Assembly: GCA_001790955.1 (NCBI GenBank) | Contig: MGDP01000193.1 | Coordinates: 7,414 to 49,951 of the forward strand | DNA length: 42,538 nucleotides | From: Candidatus Tectomicrobia bacterium RIFCSPLOWO2_12_FULL_69_37 | GTDB lineage: Bacteria > UBA8248 | Direction of reading: 5' to 3' | In this document: positions 34,954 to 42,535 of the stretch, one piece after another | How positions within the stretch are numbered: position 1 is the first letter of the stretch | How the letters are laid out: each line of letters opens with the position of its first letter | Notes under the pieces: model-generated | What the model saw: the letters and a program-made list of their open reading frames with translations, nothing else | Databases searched by the model: none | Told to the model about the DNA's origin: nothing | Made by a program: the position numbers and the translations under genes

Positions 34954-35943
34954 ATGACGCGTATCTGCAGGTGGGGTATCGGTCTGGCGTTGGCGGGCCT
35001 CATGCTTGCCTCGGGCTGGAGCGCCGAGGGCGCGGAGAAGTTCCGCATCGGCATCCACCGCGCGCTGTTCGGCTCCTTTGAGGTGGTCGCCGACCGCATG
35101 GGCTACTGGAAGGCGGAAGGGCTGAACTACAACGTTCAGTACTTCAAGCAGGGCAAGCTGATGCGCAACGCCGTCATCCAGAACAACCTGGACGTGGGGA
35201 CGACGGGCTTCTCCCCCTATGTGACGGCGCTGGCGAAGGGCGCGAAGGTGACCGGCATCGCCGTCACCACGGACCTCTGCGGCCAGCAGCACATCATGGT
35301 CCCCAAGGATTCCCCGATCAAGAGCATCAAGGAGCTCAAGGGCAAGCGCTTCGCCACCCTTATCGGCACGAGCGTGGACCTGGCGTTCAGGACCGCCGTC
35401 ATGCCGCGCCACGGCTTGGCCGAGAAGGACCTGAAGTGGCTCAACATCGTCACCACGGACCGCGTGGCGGCCCTGGTGTCCGGGAACGCCGACGCGGCCA
35501 TCGTGGGGGACCCCCAGGCCGAGATCGCGCTCCAGAAGGGGCTCGTCAAGACGCTGGAGGACTTCTGCCCCTATGACCGTCCGCGGATGATGCACATCGG
35601 TAACCCGGGGACCCTGAAGGCGAATCCGGATCAGTACGTGAAGTACTTCAAAGGCTGGCTCAAGGCGATGAAGCTTCTCAAGGACGACCCCGAGAAGTTC
35701 GCCAAGATCTACCACGAGGCGCTGATGGAAGTGGGCGACAAGACGGAGTACCCGATCGTCCTGGCCGTCCTCAAGCGACTCACCACGACGCCCGAGTTCA
35801 ACGACGAGATCCGTAAGAACCTGACCGAGATCGCCGCGATGCAGAAGAAGATGGGCTGGGCCAAGGGCACACCGGACTTCATGAAGGGCGAGACTCTGGA
35901 CGACTCCCTGCTGCGGAAGGCGGGGGGCACCCCGAAGAACTGA
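34954..35943 (+). CDS. ABC transporter substrate-binding protein, NMT1/SsuA/TauA-like
   Basis: A 329-residue periplasmic solute receptor of the aliphatic sulfonate/nitrate/taurine/thiamine-precursor group. Residues 1-27 form a Sec signal peptide with a hydrophobic core (GIGLALAGLMLAS), and cleavage is likely near AEGA. The mature part begins KFRIGIHRALFGSFEVVADRMGYW, as in SsuA-like proteins, with LDVGTTGFSPYVTALAKGAK and SGNADAAIVGDPQAEIAL as ligand-cleft segments. The ligand cannot be told. The ATG at 34954 has GGAGGGGAG before it. It ends in a strong terminator and faces its probable permease and ATPase convergently. Confidence 0.9.
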   Translation: MTRICRWGIGLALAGLMLASGWSAEGAEKFRIGIHRALFGSFEVVADRMGYWKAEGLNYNVQYFKQGKLMRNAVIQNNLDVGTTGFSPYVTALAKGAKVTGIAVTTDLCGQQHIMVPKDSPIKSIKELKGKRFATLIGTSVDLAFRTAVMPRHGLAEKDLKWLNIVTTDRVAALVSGNADAAIVGDPQAEIALQKGLVKTLEDFCPYDRPRMMHIGNPGTLKANPDQYVKYFKGWLKAMKLLKDDPEKFAKIYHEALMEVGDKTEYPIVLAVLKRLTTTPEFNDEIRKNLTEIAAMQKKMGWAKGTPDFMKGETLDDSLLRKAGGTPKN

Positions 35944-35961
35944 CCTCTCGCGTGAAGCGCG

Positions 35962-35994
35962 AAAGCCCCGGGGGCTTCCCCCGGGGCTTTTTTT
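35962..35994 (+). terminator. Rho-independent terminator of the substrate-binding protein gene
   Basis: AAAGCCCCGGGGG (35962-35974) pairs perfectly over 13 bases with CCCCCGGGGCTTT (35978-35990) around loop CTT, followed by T to 35994. This is the clearest intrinsic terminator in the window, and the A/T symmetry lets it work to some degree on both strands. Confidence 0.93.
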
Positions 35995-36411
35995 CGCCGG
36001 ATGCCTGGCAGGCGCATGGGAAGCGGGCAGGCAAGGGGATTTCACGAGCGGCAATGGGCGCCATGTATGGGAATTTTCGAGTGCATGAGGTGGACGGTCG
36101 GGGCGATCGCGCAGCGTGCGATGGATTTTGCACACAAAGCCCTTGTGCCCGCCCTTGCTCATCCGCGCAAGCGCCCGGATTCCTTGCGCCGATTTGAGAA
36201 GCCTTCTCCTGCACCGGCCGTGTGATTACCCTTTTCAGTGATCCCCCAAGATCGTTTCATCAGGAGGCGCAGAGGCCGATTCCGGTCCGCCTCGCCCCGG
36301 ATGCCGCCAAAGAGGCAGCGAGGGAGGACGTTCCCCGCACGGGGAAGAGAACCGGGCCGTTTGTGGAGGCGTTGAGAAGAGCGCATTGAACCACGCTGCC
36401 GACCGGCAGCA
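35995..36411. other. Gene-free stretch between convergent transporter units
   Basis: No frame here has a start, ribosome site and protein-like composition that I can support on either strand. The only structure seen is a small hairpin at 36396-36411 (GCTGCC-GACC-GGCAGC) next to the minus-strand terminator. A small RNA cannot be excluded. Confidence 0.5.
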
Positions 36412-36449
36412 AACAAACGGCCCCGCGGAGTTTCTCTCCGGGGCCGTTC
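36412..36449 (-). terminator. Rho-independent terminator of the permease gene
   Basis: On the minus strand AACGGCCCCG pairs with CGGGGCCGTT (36440-36449 with 36417-36426), extended by GAG/CTC inside, and is followed by TTTGTTTG. It lies about 33 bases after the permease stop. Confidence 0.8.
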
Positions 36450-36481
36450 CGCCATCGGGACCGGCGCCGTCCAGTCTGGCG

Positions 36482-37405
36482 CTAGACTTTCCTTTCCTGG
36501 CCGCCCATCGCCTCCATCATTCCCCATTTGATGACCGTCCGGCTCTCGATGGGCTGGAAGAAGATTTTCTCAAGGAGATAGCCGAAGATGCCCAGCACCG
36601 CGAGCGCGACCATCATGAAGGCGATGTCCAGGAACTCCTGCGCGTCGAAGATCCCCGCCGAAAGGCCCCACTTGATCCCCGCGAAGGCCTCGGCGCCCAC
36701 GCCGGCGCGCCAGGCGCGGGCCAGGCCGATCCGGAAGCCGCTCAAGATCATCGGGAGGGAGCCGGGGACGACGACCGTGCGGAAGATCGTCATCTTGTTC
36801 GCGTTCATGGACTGCGCCGCCCGGATCCAAACGGGGTTCACCGTCTTCACGCCCGTCCAGACCGCCATCACGATGGGCAGGAATGTCGCGAACGTCGTGA
36901 CGATGATGACGGTCTGGCTACCCAGGCCGAACCAGATGACCGCGATAGGCACCCATGCGAGGGCCGGGATGGGCAGTAGCACCGCGATGAGGGGGACGAA
37001 GAAGGACTCCCAGAAGGAGAAACGCCCCATTATCACGCCGATGATGACCCCGAAGATCGCTCCCAGGACGAAGGAGAAGGGCAGCCGCCATGCGGTGTGG
37101 AAGGTGTGCCACAGAAGGGGGCTCTGGTAAAGGTAGTACAGGTAATCGAAGAAGCCCAGGCTGGGATTCTCCTTCAGCGCCGTCATCAGGGGGCCGGTGA
37201 TCAGCTCCCAGGCCCGGTAGGCGATGGCGTCGAGGGTGGGAAAAAGCTGGCCCAGGTTCCCCTTCGCCTGCATGGCGGCAATCTGCCAGATGAGCATGAT
37301 GACCAGGAAGGGATAGACCGGACGCAGCCTTTGCCGGATGGTTACGACCTTCTTCTTGGTGGCGCTGAAATCGGGAGGTGGGGAGACGCTCTCGGCATGC
37401 TGCAT
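36482..37405 (-). CDS. ABC transporter permease, TauC/SsuC-like
   Basis: A 307-residue inner-membrane permease of the nitrate/sulfonate/taurine type. About six hydrophobic helices are visible, beginning at residue 28 (VYPFLVIMLIWQIA). The EAA loop that contacts the ATPase is present around residues 205-255 (AAQSMNANKMTIFRTVVVPG followed by SLPMILSGFRIGLARAWRAG). The start at 37405 has AGGAAGGA seven bases upstream. It follows the ATPase gene by 14 bases on the same strand. The substrate is presumably delivered by the receptor encoded at 34954-35943, which is transcribed toward it. Confidence 0.92.
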   Translation of the reverse strand: MQHAESVSPPPDFSATKKKVVTIRQRLRPVYPFLVIMLIWQIAAMQAKGNLGQLFPTLDAIAYRAWELITGPLMTALKENPSLGFFDYLYYLYQSPLLWHTFHTAWRLPFSFVLGAIFGVIIGVIMGRFSFWESFFVPLIAVLLPIPALAWVPIAVIWFGLGSQTVIIVTTFATFLPIVMAVWTGVKTVNPVWIRAAQSMNANKMTIFRTVVVPGSLPMILSGFRIGLARAWRAGVGAEAFAGIKWGLSAGIFDAQEFLDIAFMMVALAVLGIFGYLLEKIFFQPIESRTVIKWGMMEAMGGQERKV

Positions 37406-37419
37406 GGCGTGATCCTTCC

Positions 37420-38175
37420 TCAGGTTCGAATCAGGCGGTCGATTTCCCTCTGTATCTCGATGAAGGCCGACGAAAGCGGATCACGAGGACGAGGAATGTT
37501 CACCGTGATGACCTCGCGGATCCGGCCGGGACGGGGGATGAAGACCACGATCCGATTCCCCAGGTAGACGGCCTCGCTCAGGTTGTGGGTCACATAGACG
37601 ACGGTTTTCTTCGTCTTTTGCCACACGTCCACCGTCAGTTCCTGAAGCTCCTCGCGGGTCTGGGCGTCCAGAGCGCCAAAGGGCTCATCCATGAGCAGGA
37701 CCTGAGGGTCGAAGGCGAGGGCGCGGGCCACTGCCACCCGCTGCCGCATGCCGCCGGAGAGGTTGTGGGGGTAGAAGTCCGCGAATTCCTCGAGCCGGAC
37801 GAGACGAAGGTGCTCCAGCGCGATGCGCTTGCGCTCCTCGGGGGCCACGTTCCGGATTTCGAGGCCGTACTCCACGTTCCTCCGGGCGGTCCGCCACGGG
37901 AAGAGAGCGTATTCCTGGAAGACCACCCCCTTGTCGTAGTCCTCGGTGAGGGTCTTGCCGTCCATCAGGATGTCGCCGGCCGTGATTTCGACGAAGCCAG
38001 CCAGCATGTTGAGGAGGGTGGTTTTCCCGCAGCCGGAAAGCCCCACCAGGCAGAGGAACTCTCCGTCTTGGATATCGAGATTCACGTTCTCAAGGGCGTG
38101 GACGCGGCGCTCGGGAGTGTCGTAGACCTTGCGCAGATTCCGGATCTGGATCTTGGCCACCATCGGCTTACCCAT
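37420..38175 (-). CDS. ABC transporter ATP-binding protein, TauB/SsuB-like
   Basis: This 251-residue ATPase energises the permease encoded next to it. Walker A is GLSGCGK51-T, the Q-loop is Q87, the signature LSGGMRQR covers 139-146, Walker B is VLLMDEP with D163 and E164, and the H-loop histidine is in YVTHN. The family is the nitrate/sulfonate/bicarbonate importers. The start is either ATG 38175, with GGGAG very close, or ATG 38163 (MVAKIQIRNL), which gives the more usual N-terminus. It is the first gene of a two-gene minus-strand operon. Confidence 0.93.
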   Translation of the reverse strand: MGKPMVAKIQIRNLRKVYDTPERRVHALENVNLDIQDGEFLCLVGLSGCGKTTLLNMLAGFVEITAGDILMDGKTLTEDYDKGVVFQEYALFPWRTARRNVEYGLEIRNVAPEERKRIALEHLRLVRLEEFADFYPHNLSGGMRQRVAVARALAFDPQVLLMDEPFGALDAQTREELQELTVDVWQKTKKTVVYVTHNLSEAVYLGNRIVVFIPRPGRIREVITVNIPRPRDPLSSAFIEIQREIDRLIRT

Positions 38176-38232
38176 TCTCCCTATGCTGGGGACGGGGACA
38201 GAAACTCCTCTTCATCTCTGATTAATCCATCG

Positions 38233-38260
38233 ATAGTAACAAATATTTCTGGGCAGACAA
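38233..38260 (-). promoter_or_regulatory. Weak candidate promoter for the ATPase-permease operon
   Basis: On the minus strand TTGTCT (38260-38255) and TACTAT (38238-38233) are spaced by 16 bases, each matching four of six consensus positions. They lie in an AT-rich island about 60 bases before the ATPase start. Confidence 0.35.
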
Positions 38261-38335
38261 GCATAAATATCACTTAAAGGACCAGCATATCCGTTTTCCA
38301 GGCGGCACGCGTTTCATGCAGATTGAGCGAGGCCA

Positions 38336-38378
38336 AGAAAGGCCCCCCTCCCCGGCCGATGAGGGGCGGAGAGGGGGG
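38336..38378 (-). terminator. Terminator of the cytochrome gene
   Basis: On the minus strand an 11-base stem (38368-38378 with 38343-38353, one G-T pair) closes a 14-base loop and is followed by CCTTTCTT. It begins about ten bases after the cytochrome stop codon. Confidence 0.65.
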
Positions 38379-38388
38379 GACATGTCCC

Positions 38389-38871
38389 TCAGCTCTTCTT
38401 CGGCGGCACCCGGTACGCCTTGTGGCAGGCCGCGCAGTTGGCACCCACCACCTTGACGGCCGCCTCGACTTTCGCCTTGTCCTTTTCTCTCGCGGCTTCT
38501 ATCACGGCCCGCGAGTCGTTCAGCAGCTTCGAGGCTATCTGCCCGAATTTGGCCTTCTCGTCCCAGATATTGGCCAGGGCGGTCGTCTTTCCGGCCATGT
38601 CCTTCTTCTCGAACGCCTCGGCGATGCCGAGGGCGAATTCGCCGACTTCGCTCGCGAAGAGCGCTGCTTTGGGGAACTCTCCCGCCTTGACAGCGGCGTT
38701 GAGGGCCTTCATCGACTTCGCGTTCCCTTGCATCAGCTTCTTGCGGGCGGCGACCGCTTTGCTATCCTTTTCGGGGGCCGCTTCGAGAGCGGACCACCCA
38801 CCCATAAGAACCCAACCGGCGACCACAGCGAGGGCTGCCCCCAGAAGTGCCGCGCGCATCCTCCCACTCAT
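38389..38871 (-). CDS. Cytochrome c'/c556-like periplasmic haem protein
   Basis: A 160-residue protein with a signal peptide (residues 1-31, hydrophobic core AALLGAALAVVAGWVLMGG) and a four-helix-bundle composition. The single haem site C146-AAC149-H150 lies at the C-terminus, as in cytochromes c' and c556. An Arg-x3-Met segment near the mature N-terminus (R43, M47) suggests a methionine sixth ligand and thus the low-spin c556 form; M54 is another candidate. The start at 38871 has TAGGAGA eight bases upstream; the frame extends further but lacks a signal peptide. The electron partner is unknown. Confidence 0.88.
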   Translation of the reverse strand: MSGRMRAALLGAALAVVAGWVLMGGWSALEAAPEKDSKAVAARKKLMQGNAKSMKALNAAVKAGEFPKAALFASEVGEFALGIAEAFEKKDMAGKTTALANIWDEKAKFGQIASKLLNDSRAVIEAAREKDKAKVEAAVKVVGANCAACHKAYRVPPKKS

Positions 38872-38956
38872 CGGAAATCTCCTAAATTGAACCGGCCAAG
38901 TGACAATTCCTCCGATCCCCTGCCGGAGGCTCGTAATCTCATAGAACGAAGGCGTA

Positions 38957-38962
38957 ATTATA
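38957..38962 (-). promoter_or_regulatory. -10 element upstream of the cytochrome gene
   Basis: A perfect TATAAT lies on the minus strand about 86 bases before the cytochrome start codon; the -35 region (TTTTAA) is poor. The leader contains a six-base hairpin (38909-38929). Confidence 0.4.
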
Positions 38963-39156
38963 CTGAAAAGTTCCAACGTTTAAAAGTGGAGGGAATGCCC
39001 GGTGGGGGCGCGGGCAACCGCCTCGAGGAAGCCGCCCGGTTATTTCTCCTGGGCGGTTGAGAGGGGGAAGGCTCCGATCCTGGCGATTTGACAGGGCTCC
39101 GTTCCCCCCCCAAATTGAAGCCAGACGCCGATTTTTCCGGAAGAGGAGGAAGCGCC

Positions 39157-40386
39157 TTGGCCGGCGGGCCGCTGCCCTTGGAGGGGCTTCGCGTCATCGC
39201 GATTGAACAATTCGGAGCGGGCCCCTTGGGCACCATGATCCTGGCCGACCTGGGGGCGGAGGTCATCAAGATCGAGAACCCCGCCGTGCAGGGCGATTCG
39301 GCCCGCCCCGTTCCCCCGTACCCGCTCCCGAACAACGACAGCTACTATTTCCAGACCTTCAACCGGAACAAGAAGAGCGTAGCCCTGCAAATCACGACGC
39401 CCGAGGGCCGCGCGATCCTCCACAAGCTGGTGGCCCGCGCGGACGCGCTTTTCTCCAATTGCAAGGGGACCGACCCGGAGAAGCTGAAGATCACCTACCG
39501 GCACCTGAGCCCGTATAACAAAAAGCTCGTCTGCTGCTTCCTCTCGGGATTCGGAATGTCAGGCCCCCGCTCTTCTGAGCCCGCCTATGACTATCTCATG
39601 CAGGCCTACGCGGGGATCATGAGCCTCACCGGCGAGCCCGGGGGGCCTCCTGCGAAGGCCGGGGTCAGCTTTGTGGACTATTCTGGCGGCTTTCTCGGCA
39701 TGCTCGGCCTCCTGACCGGCCTGTGGGAGGCGAACCGCACGGGCAAGGGGCGGGACATCGACGTCGCCCTCCTCGATGGGGCCGCTTATCAGTTGGGCTA
39801 CCTCGCCACCTGGGCGCTCAACTGCGGGCACGTGCCCCGGAAATTCGCTCACAGCGCCCATCCTTCGCTCGTCCCGTCACAGAACTTCGCGACCAAGGAC
39901 GGCTGGGTGAGCGTCCTGTGCATGAAGCACAAGTTCTACCCCATTCTGGTGGAGAAGATGGGACGGCCTGAGCTGGCCGACGACCCCAGGTTCCGCACCC
40001 CCAAGGACCGATATGATAATCGGGAAGCTTTGCTCGATATTCTCTCCCAGGAATTCCTTAAGAAGACCAACGCCGAGTGGGCCATTCTCCTGACCGGCCA
40101 TGTTCCCTTCGCTCCCGTCAACACGGTCGCCCAGGCGCTTGACGATCCCCAGGTGAGCGCGCGGGAAATGATCGTCGAAGTGGAGCACCCCAGCGCCGGG
40201 ACCATTCAGATGCTCGGCTGCCCGATCAAAATCCCTGGCGCCCGGATGCGCTGGGTCCGCGCCCCCTACCTGGGGGAGCACACGCGGGAGGTGCTCTGCG
40301 GTTTGGCGGGCCTGCGCGCCGAGGAGCTGGAAAGTCTCCGGGCGAGGGGTGTGGTTGACTGGAACGAACCAACCGGCCGGAGATAG
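39157..40386 (+). CDS. CaiB/BaiF family CoA-transferase (class III)
   Basis: A 409-residue family III CoA-transferase, which moves CoA between carboxylic acids through an aspartyl-CoA intermediate. The N-terminus shows LRVIAIEQFGAGPLGTMILA and DLGAEVIKIE, and the catalytic aspartate is D174 in SFVDYSGG, equivalent to D169 of formyl-CoA transferase. FLSGFGMSGP and GKGRDIDVALLDGA are further family blocks. The start is TTG 39157 because GAGGAGGA (39143-39150) sits six bases before it. The acid substrate cannot be predicted. It stands alone, divergent from the cytochrome gene. Confidence 0.93.
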   Translation: MAGGPLPLEGLRVIAIEQFGAGPLGTMILADLGAEVIKIENPAVQGDSARPVPPYPLPNNDSYYFQTFNRNKKSVALQITTPEGRAILHKLVARADALFSNCKGTDPEKLKITYRHLSPYNKKLVCCFLSGFGMSGPRSSEPAYDYLMQAYAGIMSLTGEPGGPPAKAGVSFVDYSGGFLGMLGLLTGLWEANRTGKGRDIDVALLDGAAYQLGYLATWALNCGHVPRKFAHSAHPSLVPSQNFATKDGWVSVLCMKHKFYPILVEKMGRPELADDPRFRTPKDRYDNREALLDILSQEFLKKTNAEWAILLTGHVPFAPVNTVAQALDDPQVSAREMIVEVEHPSAGTIQMLGCPIKIPGARMRWVRAPYLGEHTREVLCGLAGLRAEELESLRARGVVDWNEPTGRR

Positions 40387-40904
40387 AGCCAGGGGATTCA
40401 GAATCCGAAGCGGAGCCGGTGTTTGTGCGTTCCGGGGATCCAGAGGGCAAAAATTGCCCGGGGGGACCTGGGCCGTGGAATCGGGCATTGTGGGATTGCC
40501 GGGGGATGGGGTTGATTATTTGCCTTTTTACGAGGATTTTGTCAGTTCCGCCTTGTGACGAAGGTCATTGCGGGGAGGAGGGCCGACAGGCAGAGCAAAA
40601 GAGGTCCCCGCCGCATGCCTCCGGCTCGGCACCATCCGGGACGCTTTCCGAGTGGGCATGAGCTCCAGCCAGAACCCGCAGGGCTTCCTTCCATCAACAT
40701 CGGCCGAACTTTCTGGGCGTCCCGCTCCCTGGCCGTTTGCAGGTGACGGGCCGGGATCCGTTCTCGTCCGCCATCCGGACGGCCTTCCTCACCTTCTCCC
40801 GTATGATCTGGCGCGGCGAAAGCAATTTTTAGTATAATGGTTGGATAAAAGACCACCGAGTCCGATCTGGGGGGAGGTCCGGCCCAGAGACCTCGGGGGA
40901 GAGC
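40387..40904. other. Intergenic stretch before the beta-barrel gene
   Basis: I see no supportable gene in these 518 bases. They hold a short hairpin 59 bases after the transferase stop (GGGCAA-AAA-TTGCCC, 40445-40459, no T-run), a second hairpin CGTCCG-N5-CGGACG (40765-40781), and the promoter element of the next gene. A decayed gene or small RNA is possible. Confidence 0.5.
40833..40838 (+). promoter_or_regulatory. -10 element upstream of the beta-barrel gene
   Basis: A perfect TATAAT lies 67 bases before the start codon, without a recognisable -35. The leader can form GAGGTC-N9-GACCTC (40874-40894) directly before the ribosome binding site GGGGGAG. Confidence 0.45.
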
Positions 40905-42491
40905 ATGCGGTTCCGTCTTGCCGCCGCCGCGCTGGGGGTGGTCCTCAGTCTCCCCGGTTTCCCCGCCTATGCGTTTGAGGGGCCCCTCTTCCGGGTACGC
41001 CCGGAGGGAACCTGGAATTGGAAAGCAGGGGGGACGAAGCCGGCCCTCGCCGTCATCTCCTTGGACCGCCAGTCTCACACGCTGGCCCAGGCCCAGCAGG
41101 ATCGGAGGACGGACCCGCCCACCTCCCCGGGCCGGGGCCAGACGCCCCCGACGGCGCCGGGCGTCACGCCTCCCCCGGCGCCGGGCTTCGCGCCCTCGAA
41201 CTGGAGGTCGGTGTTCAAGTGGTTCGAGGAGAGGGTCCAGCTCGTCCGCTTCAACGTGGAGGGGGTTTTCACCGCTTCCGAGTTCCAGACGGGCAGCAAC
41301 GCGGGGCCTCAGGAGGGGGGCCGGTTCTCGGGCGTCATCGCTCCCGGCATCCGCTTGGCCGAGGACAGCGCCCTTGTCTTCGTCTACAACGCCTCCTACA
41401 ACCGCGACCTCCAGGTCTTCCGGGAAGACGAGGGGCCCCGCCGCCGGAGCGAGGAACAGCGCCACGAGTTCATCGCGCTCTTGTCCCAGGATTTCGTCAA
41501 GCCCCTGGGCATCTCCTTCATCAACCGCCTGACCCTGAGCCCCTCCGTCTTCCAAACCTACGCCTTCACCCGCCAGACCGCCTCGGAGGAATGGAGGAAC
41601 GGCATCCCCCTTGGGGGGGTCCAGAAGTTCAAGGGGCTCTATGACTACTGGGACCGCGGCGCGGGCATCGAGGTGAAGCTCCTGCACGAGCGGGAGGGAG
41701 AGCGGAAGCACACCCTTTCCGCCTCCGTGCAGAGCTACCTCCGCCATTACCGCAATTTCACCTCGCTCGCCCGTCAGCTGGACCCCGCCTCGCCCGAGCC
41801 GAAGTTCGAGAAAGACTACGTCGGCGTCCTGACCCGCGCGGCCTACGAGTTTCAGGCGCCGGGCGGCACTTCCCTGCGGCTGGGGTACTCCCAGCTCAAC
41901 CGCTACTTCACCGAGGACCGGGCCAGGATAGATCCACTTGTCGAAGCCGGGGTGCCCGGGGAGAGGCGGCGGGACATCACCGACACCGTGGAGGGGAGGA
42001 TGACCTACGGCATCCCCCTCGTGAAGGGGCTCGTCGTGGGCTTGGGCGGCTCCTGGAGCAACAACCGGAGCACCTCGGGCTTCAATGACACCCTCTCGCC
42101 CCTCCCGGCTGCCGGGGTCTTCAGCGAGCACTATTACGACTACTGGAGCTTCCGCCTCGATCCGGACTTGGCTTACACCCAGGAGCTGGATCTTCAGCTG
42201 TTCGGCCTGCCGATAAAGGGCATTCTGACGCTGTCCTTCAGCTACTCATACGACCGGCGTGCCTACCGCGACCGCGAGGCGAAGGACAAGGACGGCGGCT
42301 TCCGGGACGCTGGGCTGGGTGGTAAGGACGCGAACGAGGCGGACGTGACCCATACGTTCGCCCCCCGCATCGTGTACCAGTTCCGCAAGAATTGGGCGCT
42401 TCTGCTGGAGGCCAAGAAGAACCGCGTCCGCTCGAACTTCCAGGACGAGCGCGTATACCGCGAGTGTGTCCCAATCTTAGTTGAGATTTGA
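40905..42491 (+). CDS. Probable outer-membrane beta-barrel protein, 3' end possibly disrupted
   Basis: A 528-residue secreted protein I cannot assign to a named family. A Sec signal peptide (residues 1-23, ending AYA) is followed by a proline-rich, probably flexible stretch (about 71-97). Then come alternating polar/hydrophobic strands with many aromatic residues (for example YNASYNRDLQVF, LRLGYSQLNRYF, ILTLSFSYSYDRRAY), typical of a barrel. The last residues, CVPILVEI, do not resemble the usual amphipathic final strand ending in an aromatic. From about 42465 the base composition drops in GC, so the original C-terminus may have been lost. The ATG at 40905 has GGGGGAGAG just upstream. Confidence 0.7.
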   Translation: MRFRLAAAALGVVLSLPGFPAYAFEGPLFRVRPEGTWNWKAGGTKPALAVISLDRQSHTLAQAQQDRRTDPPTSPGRGQTPPTAPGVTPPPAPGFAPSNWRSVFKWFEERVQLVRFNVEGVFTASEFQTGSNAGPQEGGRFSGVIAPGIRLAEDSALVFVYNASYNRDLQVFREDEGPRRRSEEQRHEFIALLSQDFVKPLGISFINRLTLSPSVFQTYAFTRQTASEEWRNGIPLGGVQKFKGLYDYWDRGAGIEVKLLHEREGERKHTLSASVQSYLRHYRNFTSLARQLDPASPEPKFEKDYVGVLTRAAYEFQAPGGTSLRLGYSQLNRYFTEDRARIDPLVEAGVPGERRRDITDTVEGRMTYGIPLVKGLVVGLGGSWSNNRSTSGFNDTLSPLPAAGVFSEHYYDYWSFRLDPDLAYTQELDLQLFGLPIKGILTLSFSYSYDRRAYRDREAKDKDGGFRDAGLGGKDANEADVTHTFAPRIVYQFRKNWALLLEAKKNRVRSNFQDERVYRECVPILVEI

Positions 42492-42507
42492 GGTGGTTCC
42501 ATCCCCC

Positions 42508-42535
42508 ATGGTTGTCTGGAGTCGCCAGACACCAT
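42508..42535. repeat. Hairpin at the right edge, possible end of a mobile element
   Basis: TGTCTGG (42513-42519) pairs with CCAGACA (42525-42531) around AGTCG, and ATGG (42508-42511) with CCAT (42532-42535) with one bulged T. The stretch from about 42465 differs in composition from the gene before it. No transposase is visible because the window ends here. Confidence 0.35.

Noticed and set aside
36386-37130. Plus-strand frames opposite the ABC permease
   Set aside because: They are antisense to a clear membrane permease and start within its terminator region without ribosome sites.
40542-42131. 529-codon minus-strand frame opposite the beta-barrel gene
   Set aside because: No start context or recognisable domain; the plus-strand protein has a signal peptide and strand pattern.
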